Assembly: GCA_964019135.1 (NCBI GenBank)
Contig: OZ025265.1
Coordinates: forward strand, 1,612,001 to 1,676,000
Source: Arenicola marina
Taxonomy: Eukaryota; Annelida; Polychaeta; Arenicolidae
DNA: 64,000 nt
Direction: 5' to 3'
Program-made: the position numbers and the translations under genes
Part shown: positions 47,001 to 58,560 of the stretch, piece by piece
How the letters are laid out: every line of letters starts with the position of its first letter
Position numbering within the stretch: the stretch's first letter is position 1
The notes under the pieces: model-generated
Told to the model about the DNA's origin: nothing
Seen by the model: only the letters and a program-made list of their open reading frames with translations
The model's database searches: none

Positions 47001-48586
47001 TAGCCCCAGTTCTGTGGCTGTAGGACGGGCAAAAATCTGACAGGGCCCGTCTACAGCCACAGAGCCAAGCAAGCCTGTGACCGCGGAACGCCTTGGGTTG
47101 CCGTCTAACCGCATCTCTGTGAAACAAACTAAGCAACACTCACCGCCAAATCCAGTATTTTTTAACTCCATAGATGTTATGTTACTGGGTAGCACCGTTG
47201 ATATCGTTCAACAGACTCGATGTTCCATGACATGTCCATCTTTTCCCACACAACAAATTTCGAATCGCCCGCCCACTCGCCGCTTGTCTTGGCGGAAGTT
47301 TTAACTGCTCGCGTCGCGCGCAGAGCCAGAGCGAATATTTATCAACAATCACACGTGGACCGGCAACTCAGCCACCTTCCGCATGTGGAGTGCATTTGAC
47401 ATTTCAACAGTGCGCAATTATTACTCCCTTTAGTGGCGGATCCAAGGGGGTTGGGGTGGGGGACGAGCCAAGTACTGTTAAATTAGTTGTTTTAAGTAAA
47501 ATATTCGCACACGGGGTCTGGCGCCCCCCCCCCCCCCTCACCACACTTTCACAAATTTCTGGAGCCGCCACTGTTGCACTTTCATGTTTATATTGTGGCA
47601 GTTTACATGCACGGACCCCCCCCCCCCCCACCTCTCTCTCAAAATGAAAATTGGAGGCAGATCGACGCAGCTCAACAACTGACAGGGGGCTCTCAAAATG
47701 TGTAACGGAGAGGGAGGGGGACAATGTGCGTTCATTTTTTCATTGAGTGGGGGGGGGGCGAGGGGTTGTGATTTCGTGCTGGCTTGTCACTTATTTTTAC
47801 GTACATTGTATTTACGTTTACGAGGCAGTCTAAACTTAGACCGTTTGTCGATCTTCCTTTACACACATTTCTTTAATGGAACCCCCGGTCCACGTGTCAT
47901 TGTTGATACACTGGCCACAGACAAATCTAGATACGCGCCGAAGATGGGGTGGTGATTTTTAGATTGGGGAAGGGCGGGGTGGGGGGGCGGGGCAAGGCGG
48001 CGTCGTGTTCCCAGATCACGAAAAATTAATATCTTTACTCCCAGGCCACGATAAAAAAAACCTCCCCGCGTACAATCAAAGGGCGTAAAAAGGAAGCATG
48101 ATACAAAATTTACGATTTCCCGATTCACGGTTATTTTATATGAAAAGTCTCAATTCACGATTCATGAAAATCCTTGATCACGCCGTCAGCCAATGCTTCC
48201 CCCCCCCCCCCCCACCATGACTGCAGGCCCACGTGTGATTGTTGACTATATTCGCTGTGGCTCTGTGCGCGACTCGAGCAGTTCATAACTTCCGCCAAGA
48301 TGAGCGGCGAGTGAGCGGGCGATTCGAAATTTGTTGTGTGGGAAGAGATGGACATGTCATGGAACATCGGGTCTGTTGAAAGATACCAACGATGCTATCC
48401 AGTAACATAACATATATGGAGGTAAAAAATACTGGATTTGGCGGTGAGTGTTGCTTAGTTTGTTTCACAGAGATGAGGTGAGACGGCAACCCAAGGCGTT
48501 CCGCGGTCACAGACTTGCTTGGCACTGTGGCTGTAGACGGGCCCTGTCAGATTTTTGCCCGTCCTACAGCCACAGAACTGGGGCTA
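47001..48586. mobile_element. Mutator-like (TIR-MULE type) nonautonomous element
   Basis: Long terminal inverted repeats of about 365 bp (47001-47365 and 48221-48586) begin TAGCCCCAGTTCTGTGGC. A perfect 9-bp direct repeat GGATGGGTC flanks both ends (46992-47000, 48587-48595). Long TIRs and a 9-bp duplication are typical of Mutator-like elements. Each TIR has a subterminal hairpin (CTGTGGCTGTAGGACGGGC and GCCCGTCTACAGCCACAG). No transposase frame is seen. Open frames in the TIRs occur in mirrored pairs and are not genes. Confidence 0.75.
47431..47573. mobile_element. nested hAT-type MITE
   Basis: Ends TAGTGGCGGATCCA and the complement of CAGTGGCGGCTCCAG, 143 bp apart, inside the Mutator-like element. 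The ends resemble those of the 43.9 kb element. Confidence 0.5.
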
Positions 48587-48768
48587 GGATGGGTCTACAT
48601 ATAACATGTAGGCACAAGTCGACTACGCCCCATCCAGGGCTCAAGAGAAAACACTGCAATTAAACTTTTTGACCCACTTTGCGTTGTTGTTGTGTATATG
48701 TATTCCATATCCACGGTTTAATGCTTGCGAACAAAGAGCCTCTGAACTGTTCAGACCATATTCCGCCT

Positions 48769-48840
48769 TATAAAGCTGGAGTCAGTTGCTCTGTCTCTAG
48801 GGCCACAGCTACCGTGTCCAGCCCAGAGATACTTTATTAG
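48769..48840 (+). promoter_or_regulatory. TATA box and noncoding first exon of copy 4
   Basis: A clear TATAAA is at 48769-48774. A presumed 5' UTR exon ends TTATTAG|GTAAGG at 48840. The acceptor GCTGTAG ends at 49377, and the ATG lies 64 bp further on. The same arrangement is present upstream of copy 2. Confidence 0.55.
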
Positions 48841-49441
48841 GTAAGGATGCGAGATGATTCCGATATTTATGTTCGTTTGGAGGTTGCAGAAGTTTATTAA
48901 AGGGGAAATGCGATATTTATAGCATAGATGTTACAGAAAATCGACAGGAAGGGATATTGAAATGCCGTGAAGTTTTTCAATTGCACTAGTATATTATTTA
49001 ACAATTTTCTTGTGCAATATATAATAATGTTGGCTTTATGGATCATGCATGACACGATCTGACTTTGCTGCGCGTCATAAACAGAGCTGGTCTCTTGCTC
49101 AATGAATTAATCTTACGTGCCTTACATTCTCACTTGCTCAGAACATTCTATGCATATATCCTTTATTTCAGTCCTTAATAGAAATTTAATTAGTAGTGGC
49201 GAAGTTGCAGGCTTTTGTTGAGAAAGTCAGTTCATAGCAAGCGTGCTATTATCTCGGACTGTAATTATTATTTGCCATACTTGTGCTCGTCTATGACCTT
49301 AATTGTGATCTTGCTATGTCAGTATTCCATTGTAATTATCACTTAAACGCCATTCTATTGTTTACATTCTGCTGTAGGAGGAAGTGCCTAGTTTAACTTT
49401 CCTAACATTCGCAGCTTGAGGTCTGGAACAACCGATAAACA

Positions 49442-50285
49442 ATGGCCGAGAAAGGTGAAATTCCCCCGGTCTATCCAGGATGGTCGCAGGTACGTAAGCT
49501 GTAAGCTCTGTGTATCATTTTTTTTTTCAATGTCACAACCAAAGAAATGGACATATATGTATACATATACGTCACATATTAAGACGTGAAACTCGTAAAT
49601 GCCTCATGCCGATTATATGCCTTCATTGCCTGATTCATCTTGGGATTTAATTTATCTATTACAGAATCATACGTGTTAACTTTAAATTTAAGTGCCAAAT
49701 CCTTTGACAAATTGCTGTTTCTTTATTTTTATTGTTTTTCTTGTACCGCTTGCTGACAGTCGCTCTGTGTTTACAGCCTGAGAGAGACCGGAAGTGGCTC
49801 TTGGCGCTGCTGTTTTACGCAGGCGCCGTAACCGCCGCACTGGTCGTCACGGCAACTCTGGGTTCCATCCATATGGAAAAAATTGAGCGCACATGCGGCC
49901 CTCAGGTGACAGTTAAGTTGTATTCCCTGATCCCTGGTGTTGCTCTTTCGCTTGCGTCAAGATTTTGGATCCACAGTCAGAATCATTGTATGCAAAGAGG
50001 ATCTAAAAAAGGTTGTTTCATTGACCATGCGTGACGTCAGAATACGATTACCCAGCGGAGTGATATTCAGTATTTCTACCATTCCACTATTATCATGTCA
50101 ACGTAGTTAAATGAATAAGATACAATACAATCATACACTGATTGAATGTTGCATATTTTCAGTCACGTGACGCGGTAAATGGCCCTTTGTCGGAGCCAAA
50201 GGTGAGTGACGTTCGCTTTGACCTAACACAAGGGAATCTGTGGCAAATGCTTGATCTGAACCGGGCTCATCTGTTGTTCTACCTA

Positions 50286-50321
<36 letters not shown>

Positions 50322-53300
50322 TAATCTCACCTGTGTTTTCAAGCCTCTATGCGTAACTATTATACACATGTTCATGTCAATAAAGAGACTTGAGAAAAAA
50401 TTGTGATCGGCTTTTGACATGTTTATTACACAAGACATAAATATACATTATTTTTAAAGTGTCTGGCTTGTGAGTGTTCCAGGAGATCATTCGGGATGGG
50501 GAACGTATGGTTGTGGATCCGGTGACTAACAAGGAGGTCATCTACCCGTCCGGAGAGGGTCTTCAGGGATCCATCATCGTCATCGACCACAACAAGGTGC
50601 TTCCTTGTCTCCATCAGTCTTATCCGACCCAGCCTCGTTCATCACAAGCAAGGATCTCAAATAGATTTTGATAAATTCTCCTTTCAAAACACTATTTGAC
50701 GCTCCCGTTGCCCGGTCTAAGGTTTAGTGGCCTTAATCCTTGAGCTTCCACTACCTAAACTTAGACGTGCATTCATCATATCTTCGCGCCAAAGCCTTAA
50801 CGGTGATTCTGACTTTCCAATGCAATGTTGACGTATTCATCCGCAAGCCAAGTGAGCCGCGTTCTTTCTGCACTTTGTCTTACGCAATGAAGGATATAGT
50901 GGTATGTGTGATCGCGTTCCACTCTTGCGGCCAATGTATGGTATCGGTTTAAATTTCAGAACATTCACTGGAATTAAATGTAAAACGAAACAACTGCCAA
51001 CGAAACATCAATTTTGTGCTAATTTTGGAAATTTTCTAGATCTGGCGCGAGCTTAACACGGGTTTCACTGTTAATATGTTAATGGTACACCGCAGGGTCT
51101 CATCGGCATGTACATGGCGGCGATGGACGAGTGCTTCCTGATAGGAGGGGTCGACAGAAGGCTCCCCAACGCTACAGAACTCTTGGCAGCCCTCCAGGGT
51201 GGACATGTAGGACTGTAAGGCTGAGACCACTGATGTAGCCCTCCAGGGTGGACAGTTAGGGCCGTAAGGCTGACACCACTGATGTAGCCCTCCAGGGTGG
51301 ACAGGTAGGGCCGTAAGGCTGACACCACTGATGTAGCCCTCCAGGGTGAACAGGTAGGGCCGTAAGGCTGATACCACTGATGCAGCCCTTCAGAGTGGAC
51401 AGGTAGGGCGGTAAGGCTGACACCACTGATGTAGATGTTCAGGGTGGACAGGTAGGGCCGTAAGGCTGACACCACTGATGTAGCCCTCTAGGGTGGACAA
51501 GTAGGGCCTTAAGGCTGACACCACTGATGTAGCCCTCCAGGGTGGACAGGTAGGGCGGTAAGGCTGACACCACTGATGTAGATGTTCAGGGTGGACAGGT
51601 AGGGCCGTAAGGCTGACACCACTGATGTAGCCCTCCAGGGTGGACAGGTAGGGCCGTAAGGCTGACACCACTGATGTAGCCCTCCAGGGTGGACAGGTAG
51701 GGCTGTAAGGCTGACACCACTGATGTAGCTTTCAGGGTGGACAGGTAGGGCCGTAAGGCTGACACCACTGATGTAGCCCTCCAGTGTGGACAGTTAGGGC
51801 CGTAAGGCTGACACCACTGATGTAGCCCTCCAGGGTGGACAGGTAGGGCCGTAAGGCTGACACCACTGATGTAGCCTTTCAGGGTGGACAGGTAGGGCCG
51901 TAAGGCTGACACCACTGATGTAGCCCATCAGGGTGGACAGGTAGGGCTGTAAGGCTGACACCACTGATGAAGCCCTCCAGGGTGGTCAGGTAGGGCCGTA
52001 AGGCCGATACCTCTGACATAGCCCTCCAGGGTGGACAGGCAGGGCTGTAAGGTGATGTAGCCCCCAGGGTGGACAGGTGGGGCAGTAAGGCTGACGCCAC
52101 TGATGTAGCCCTCCAGGGTGGACAGGTAGGGCCGTAAGGCTGACACCACTGATGTAGCCCTCCAGGGTGGACAGGTAGGGCCGTAAGGCTGACACCACTG
52201 ATGCAGCCCTCCAGGGTGGACAGGTAGGGCCGTATGGCTGACACCACTGGTGCAGCCCTCCAGGGTGGACAGGTAGGGCCGTAAGGCTGACACAACTGAT
52301 GTAGCATTTCAGGGTGGACAGGTAGGGCCGTAAGGCTGATGCCACTGATGCAGCCCTTCAGAGTGGACAGGTAGGGCCGTAAGGCTGACACCACTGATGC
52401 AGCCCTCCAGGGTGGACAGGTAGGGCCGTAAGGCTGACACCACTGATGTAGCCCTCCAGGGTGGACAGGTAGGGCCGTAAGGCTGACACCACTGATGTAG
52501 CCCTCCAGGGTGGACAAGTAGGGCCGTAAGGCTGACACCACTGGTGCAGCCCTCCAGGGTGGACAGGTAGGGCCGTAAGGCTGACACAACTGATGTAGCA
52601 TTTCAGGGTGGACAGGTAGGGCCGTAAGGCTGATGCCACTGATGCAGCCCTTCAGAGTGGACAGGTAGGGCCGTAAGGCTGACACCACTGATGCAGCCCT
52701 CCAGGGTGGACAGGTAGGGCCGTAAGGCTGACACCACTGATGTAGCCCTCCAGGGTGGACAGGTAGGGCCGTAAGGCTGACACCACTGATGTTGCCCTCC
52801 AGGGTGGACAGGTAAGGCCGTAAGGCTGACACAACTGATGTAGCATTTCAGGGTGGACAGGTAGGGCCGTAAGGCTGATGCCACTGATGCAGCCCTTCAG
52901 AGTGGACAGGTAGGGCCGTAAGGCTGACACCACTGATGCAGCCCTCCAGGGTGGACAGGTAGGGCCGTAAGGCTGACACCACTGATGTAGCCCTCCAGGG
53001 TGGACAGGTAGGGCCGTAAGGCTGACACCACTGATGTAGCCCTCCAGGGTGGACAGGTAGGGCCGTAAGGCCGACACCGCTGATGTAGCCCTTCAGGGTG
53101 GACAGGTAGGGCCGTAAGGCTGACACCACTGATGTAGCCCTCCAGGGTGGACAGGTAGGGCCGTAAGGCCGACACCGCTGATGTAGCCCTTCAGGGTGGA
53201 CAGGTAGGGCCGTAAGGCTAACACCACTGATGTAGCCCTCCAGGGTGGTTAGGTAGAGCCGTAAGGTCGATACCTCTGACATAGCCCTCCAGGGTGGACA

Positions 53301-56300
53301 GGTAGGGCCGTAAGGCTGACACCACTGATGTAGCCCCCAGGGTGGACAGGTGGAGCAGTAAGGCTGACACCACTGATGTAGCCCTCCAGGGTGGACAGGT
53401 AGGGCCGTAAGGCTAACACCACTGATGTAGCCCTCCAGGGTGGTTAGGTAGAGCCGTAAGGTCGATACCTCTGACATAGCCCTCCAGGGTGGACAGGTAG
53501 GGCCGTAAGGCTGACACCACTGATGTAGCCCCCAGGGTGGACAGGTGGAGCAGTAAGGCTGACACCACTGATGTAGCCCTCCAGGGTGGACAGGTAGGGC
53601 CGTAAGGCTGACACCACTGATGTAGCCCTCCAGGGTGGACAGGTAGGGCCGTAAGGCTGACACCACTGATGTAGCCCTCCAGGGTGGACAGGTAGGGCCG
53701 TAAGGCTGACACCACTGATGCAGCCCTTCAGAGTGGACAGGTAGGGCCGTAAGGCTGACACCACTGATGCAGCCCTCCAGGGTGGACAGGTAGGGCCGTA
53801 AGGCTGACACCACTGATGTAGCCCTCCAGGGTGGACAGGTAGGGCCGTAAGGCTGACACAACTGATGTAGCCCTCCAGGGTGGACAGGTAGGGCCGTAAG
53901 GCCGACACCGCTGATGTAGCCCCTCAGGGTGGACAAGTATGGCCGTAAGGCTGACACCACTGATGTAGCCCTCCAGGGTGGACAGGTAGGGCCGTAAGGC
54001 CGACACCGCTGATGTAGCCCTTCAGGGTGGACAGGTAGGGCCGTAAGGCTAACACCACTGATGTAGCCTTCCAGGGTGGTTAGGTAGAGCCGTAAGGTCG
54101 ATACCTCTTACATAGCCCTCCAGGGTGGACAGGTAGGGCCGTAAGGCTGACACCACTGATGTAGCCCCCAGGGTGGACAGGTGGAGCAGTAAGGCTGACA
54201 CCACTGATGTAGCCCTCCAGGGTGGACAGGTAGGGCCGTAAGGCTGACACCACTGTTGTAGCCCTCCAGGGTGGACAGGTAGAGCCGTAAGGTCGATACA
54301 TCTGACATAGCCCTCCAAGGTGGACAGGTAGGGCCGTAAGGCTGACACCACTGATGTAGCCCCCAGGGTGGACAGGTGGAGCAGTAAGGCTGACACCACT
54401 GATGTAGCCCTCCAGGGTGGACAGGTAGGGCCGTAAGGCTGACACCACTGATGTAGCCCTCCAGGGTGGACAGGTAGGGCCGTAAGGCTGACACCACTGA
54501 TGTAGCCCTCCAGGGTGGACAGGTAGGGCCGTAAGGCTGACACCACTGATGTAGCCCTCCAGGGTGGACAGGTAGGGCCGTAAGGCTGACACCACTGATG
54601 TAGCCCTCCAGGGTGGACAGGTATGGCTGTAAGGCTGACACCACTGATGTAGCCCTCCAGGGTGGACAGGTAGGGCCGTAAGGCCGACACCGCTGATGTA
54701 GCCCTTCAGGGTGGACAGGTAGGGCTGTAAGGCTGACACCACTGATGAAGCCCTCCAGGGTGGACAGGTAGGACCGTAAGGCTGACACCACTGATGTAGC
54801 CCTCCAGGGTGGACAGGTAGGGCCGTAAGGCTGACACCACTGATGTTGCCCTCCAGCGTGGACAGGTAGGGCTGTAAGGCTGACACCACTGATGTAGCCC
54901 TCCAGGGTGGACAGGTAGGACCGTAAGGCTGACACCACTGATGTAGCCCTCCAGGGTGGACAGGTAGGGCCGTAAGGCTGACACCACTGATGTAGCCCTC
55001 CAGGGTGGACAGGTAGGGTGGTAAGGCCGACACCGCTGATGTAGCCCTTCAGGGTGGACAGGTAGGGCTGTAAGGCTGACACCACTGATGAAGCCCTCCA
55101 GGGTGGACAGGTAGGACCGTAAGGCTGACACCACTGATGTAGCCCTCCAGGGTGGACAGGTAGGGCCGTAAGGCTGACACCACTGATGTTGCCCTCCAGG
55201 GTGGACAGGTAGGGCTGTAAGGCTGACACCACTGATGTAGCCCTCCAGGGTGGACAGGTAGGACCGTAAGGCTGACACCACTGATGTAGCCCTCCAGGGT
55301 GGACAGGTAGGGCCGTAAGGCTGACACCACTGATGTTGCCCTCCAGGGTGGACAGGTAGGGCTGTAAGGCTGACACCACTGATGTAGCCCTCCAGGGTGG
55401 ACAGGTAGGGCCGTAAGGCTGACACCACTGATGTAGCTCTCCAGGGTGGACAGGTAGGGCCGTAAGGCTGAAACCACTGATGTAGCCCTCTAGGGTGGAC
55501 AGGTAGGGCCGTAAGGCTGACACCACTGATGTAGCCCTTCAGGGTGGACAGATATGGCTGTAAGGCTGACACCACTGATGTAGCCCTCAAGGGTGGACAG
55601 GTAGGGCAGTAAGGCTGACACCACTAATGTAGCCCTCCAGGGTGGACAGGTAGGGCCGTAAGGCTGACACCACTGGGGTAGCCCTCAAGGGTGGACAGGT
55701 AGGGCTGTAAGGCTGACGCCACTGATGTAGCCCTCCAGAGTGGACAGGTAGGGCCGTAAGGCTGACTCGACTGATGTAGCCCTTCAGGGTGGACAGGTAG
55801 GGCTGTAAGGTTGACACCACTGATGTTGCCCTCCAGGGTGGACAGGTAGGGCTGTAAGGCTGACACCACCGATGTTGCCATCCAGGGTAGACAGGTAGGG
55901 CCGTAGGGCTGACACCACTGATGTAACCCTCTAGGGTGGACAGTTAGAGCCATAAGGCTGACAGCACTGATGTAACTCTCTAGGGTGGACAGGGAGGGCC
56001 GTAAGGCTGACACCACTGATGTAGCCCTCCGGGTTGTACAGGTAGGGCCGTAAGGCTGACACCACTGATGTAGCCCTCCAGAGTGGACAGGTAGGGCCGT
56101 AAGGCTGACACCACTTATGTAGCCCTCCAGAATTGACAGGTAGGGCTGTAAGGCTGACACCACGGATGTTGGTACCCATTTGCAGCCAACGATCACAATA
56201 TAAATCTGCCTGACTGAGGTTTACTTGCAGCTACCGTTATTTTAGGCTTCATTTTACATTTGCACGGGATAACAGGGGATCAGAGTTCGCCTTTGACCTC

Positions 56301-57500
56301 GATCTCGAAACTAACATGGCCTTTTATTCAAAATAGTCTGTATTCGTATGATACCAGCGGCATAGTAAATAGTGATGTATGAATGAAATGTCGATTCATG
56401 ATCTGTTGATGAAAAGACTTGGGCGGTCTACGGTGTTACATATCTCATTTTTTTTACATCTGACTTCACATTTGCTTTCAAAGCTATATCTTTTTTATTT
56501 TTGACATTTGATTTCACAGCTCATTCCATTGCCTTACTCAACTGTCAAAGGGATATGACAGAGTGGCTAACTCATGTGGGATGTCAGCAATACAACCATG
56601 AATATTGTCCGTGGCTGACGAAAGACAACGTCAAGTTGTCTTCGTTTGCGTTGGACAGAACCCAACGAACATTAATGATAATTTCAAGGAACTGCAACCT
56701 GTTCTGATTCAAACCCTGTTTGTAGACTGAGGAGTCGACGGACCGAGGTCAGGGGGTCACGCTGAACTACGTCAAGGCCTCTGATTGGCCAGTCCAGGAC
56801 CTGACGCTATTGCCCAGAAAGCTACGCGCCCCCTGCTGGGAAAAACCAGTCTTCTGGCTGGAGAGACAGAACGAGGAAGAAACCCGTAAGATTTAGTGCG
56901 ACTTGCTTCTTGTCAACACTGAGTCTCGGTCAACAAACCGGTAAGGGGTTTCGGGCTTGGGTCCGTGTCAAGAAACAGATAGGGTTTATCGTGACTGGCT
57001 CTCTGTCAAAAAACCTGCACCTGCTGTATTATGGCTGGTTCTCTGTCAACAAAACACTAAGGTGTATTGCACGAGGTTCGCTATCGTTACTGAAATCTGC
57101 TGTATTATGGCTGGTTCCCTGTCAACAAAACAATAAGGTGTATGGCACGATGTTCGCTATCGTTACTGAGATCTGGGGTATTATGGCTGGTTCCCTGTCA
57201 ACAAAACACTAAGGTGTATTGCAGGAGGTTCGCTATCGTTACTGAGATCTGCTGTATTATGGCTGGTTCCCTGTCAAAAAAACAATAAGGTGTATTGCAG
57301 GAGGTTCACTATCGTTACTGAGATCTGGTGTATCATGGCTGGTTCCCTGTCAACAAAACACTAAGGCGTATTGCACGAGGTTCGCTATCTTCTTTTCTTC
57401 AGCGTTGTCTCGGGACAAGCGAGCTCCTAAAGCTGCTAATACTGCTAAAAGTGGAAAATGCTGTTCGTGCCAACGTTTGTGTTGCGATCACGGTGAGTAA
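49442..57500 (+). CDS. BRICHOS precursor, copy 4 (seven coding exons, Cys-rich tail)
   Basis: Exons: 49442-49489, 49777-49905, 50163-50201, 50483-50596, 51096-51206, 56726-56885, 57403-57500. The protein is 232 residues. It starts MAEKGEIPPVYP (PPxY kept). BRICHOS cysteines are 123 and 184, with NAT retained. The convertase site is R-D-K-R (204-207), followed by a 25-residue tail containing CCSCQRLCC and ending HGE. It is the closest relative of copy 2. Oddities: exon 6 has LPRKLRAPCWEK where the others have LPRELHAPCWGK, and the exon 5 donor reads CAT|GTAGGA instead of CAG|GTAGGA. Intron 5 is 5.5 kb, almost all of it a 49-bp array copying that donor. Whether it is still spliced correctly is uncertain, but every coding exon is open. 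Confidence 0.8.
50289..50318. repeat. (TA)n microsatellite in intron 3 of copy 4
   Basis: A pure run of TA dinucleotides. Confidence 0.95.
51207..56172 (+). repeat. 49-bp 'mirage' minisatellite in intron 5 of copy 4
   Basis: About 100 units of the same 49-bp exon-intron border repeat as in copy 2. Block duplications are visible: a variant with ctgatgcc recurs at 52336, 52630 and 52875 (294 and 245 bp apart, 6 and 5 units). Long minus-strand open frames here (up to 472 codons) are products of the repeat and not genes. Confidence 0.95.
56990..57400. repeat. ~76-bp repeat in intron 6 of copy 4
   Basis: About five units with ATGGCTGGTTCCCTGTCAAC, AAAACA.TAAGGTGTATTGCA and GAGGTTCGCTATCGTTACTG. 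It ends immediately before the exon 7 acceptor. Confidence 0.9.
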
Positions 57501-57579
57501 ATATTCAGTGGGTTGCGCAGGTAACCCGTCACCACACAGGGCTTCGTATGCTGTTTATTACATTTCCCGTAAATAAGTA

Positions 57580-58560
57580 CGGCGTAAATTTACCATCTCA
57601 ATCTTCTTTCTATTCCTCCCTACCGTCTAATTTAGTGTCCTGTATTGACTATCATTGCAACCGAAAACTTAATCGATTCCATATAATAATTGTCAATTTA
57701 TCGTCACAAATACGTATAAGATTCAACATTCAATTCAAGAAAAATTGCCACAAGAGTCAATGAGAATCGCATCAGGGATAAGATAATATATATGCCCGCT
57801 GAAGCAGCGATGTGTACATATATTGTAGTTGGTTCCCTGCTAACCTCATTTATTGTTTATTTACCATCCTATTGTGGAGTCAGTTACAAATTGCTCTTCA
57901 TTCCTTTCAGGGTGCGTCTGGATCTGTGTCTGTCGAGCTTGTTAGGACTGTTTGTTGCAACAGACGCAACCTGTCTACGTACAATACAATAGTTATAATC
58001 TTTATTGCCATGAAGAGTACACAAATCAAATTAATGTAAAACAGGAGAGAAAGCCGAGGCTTATTCGCTCAGAAAACAACAAAAGCACACACACACAAAA
58101 AGAGAAAAAAACACAGGCCAAATGGAAACTGGAACAGTAATACGACAATCCAGATAGTATACGGATTTGGCCCAATCGTTGCGCTACAATAGTTCGTTCT
58201 ATTACCAGATAAGATGATGTTGAGATGACTAATTACGCATCAAAGTAACGTCGTCATTGCTTAAATCACTCGTAATGATTATCTTTAACAAATTTATTCA
58301 AGGTGTGCCACAATTCCTTGTTTATTACATTAACGTGAATAAATATCGGTCTACTGCCCGCTCGAAGTTTTTTCTGTTTTTCCCGACAGTACGTTTGAGT
58401 GCAATGTACTCACTATGATAGTAATCGAAACTGTAATGGGTTCAATATAATAATGATCACTGTATTGTCACAGACACGTGCGACATTCAATGTATTCCAT
58501 TGAATTGACGGAAACTAGACGCAAAAGTCGACGCAACTCACATAAGCTTTTTATAAGATT
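57580..58560. repeat. duplicated 3' flank of copy 4
   Basis: 57640-57760 and 58400-58510 share, in order, ACTATCAT/ACTATGATAG, CGAAAACT..., ATATAATAAT, TTGTCACA and CATTCAAT, and both resemble 27855-27925 downstream of copy 2. Intervening sequence is unassigned. Confidence 0.5.
58338..58343 (+). promoter_or_regulatory. candidate poly(A) signal of copy 4
   Basis: AATAAA in cgtgaataaatat, the same context as copy 2. It lies 840 bp after the stop because part of the 3' flank appears duplicated (57580-57790 and 58320-58560). Confidence 0.4.

Noticed and set aside
46938-48663. Mirrored open frames such as LPSNRISVKQTKQHSPPNPVFF on opposite strands
   Set aside because: They lie in the two inverted terminal repeats of the Mutator-like element and mirror each other.
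51036-56196. Long minus-strand open frames (up to 472 codons) with LPVHPGGLHQWCQPYGPTCP-type repeats
   Set aside because: They are translations of the 49-bp intronic minisatellite, which lacks stops in all minus frames; the same sequence appears in shifted frames and has no gene context.
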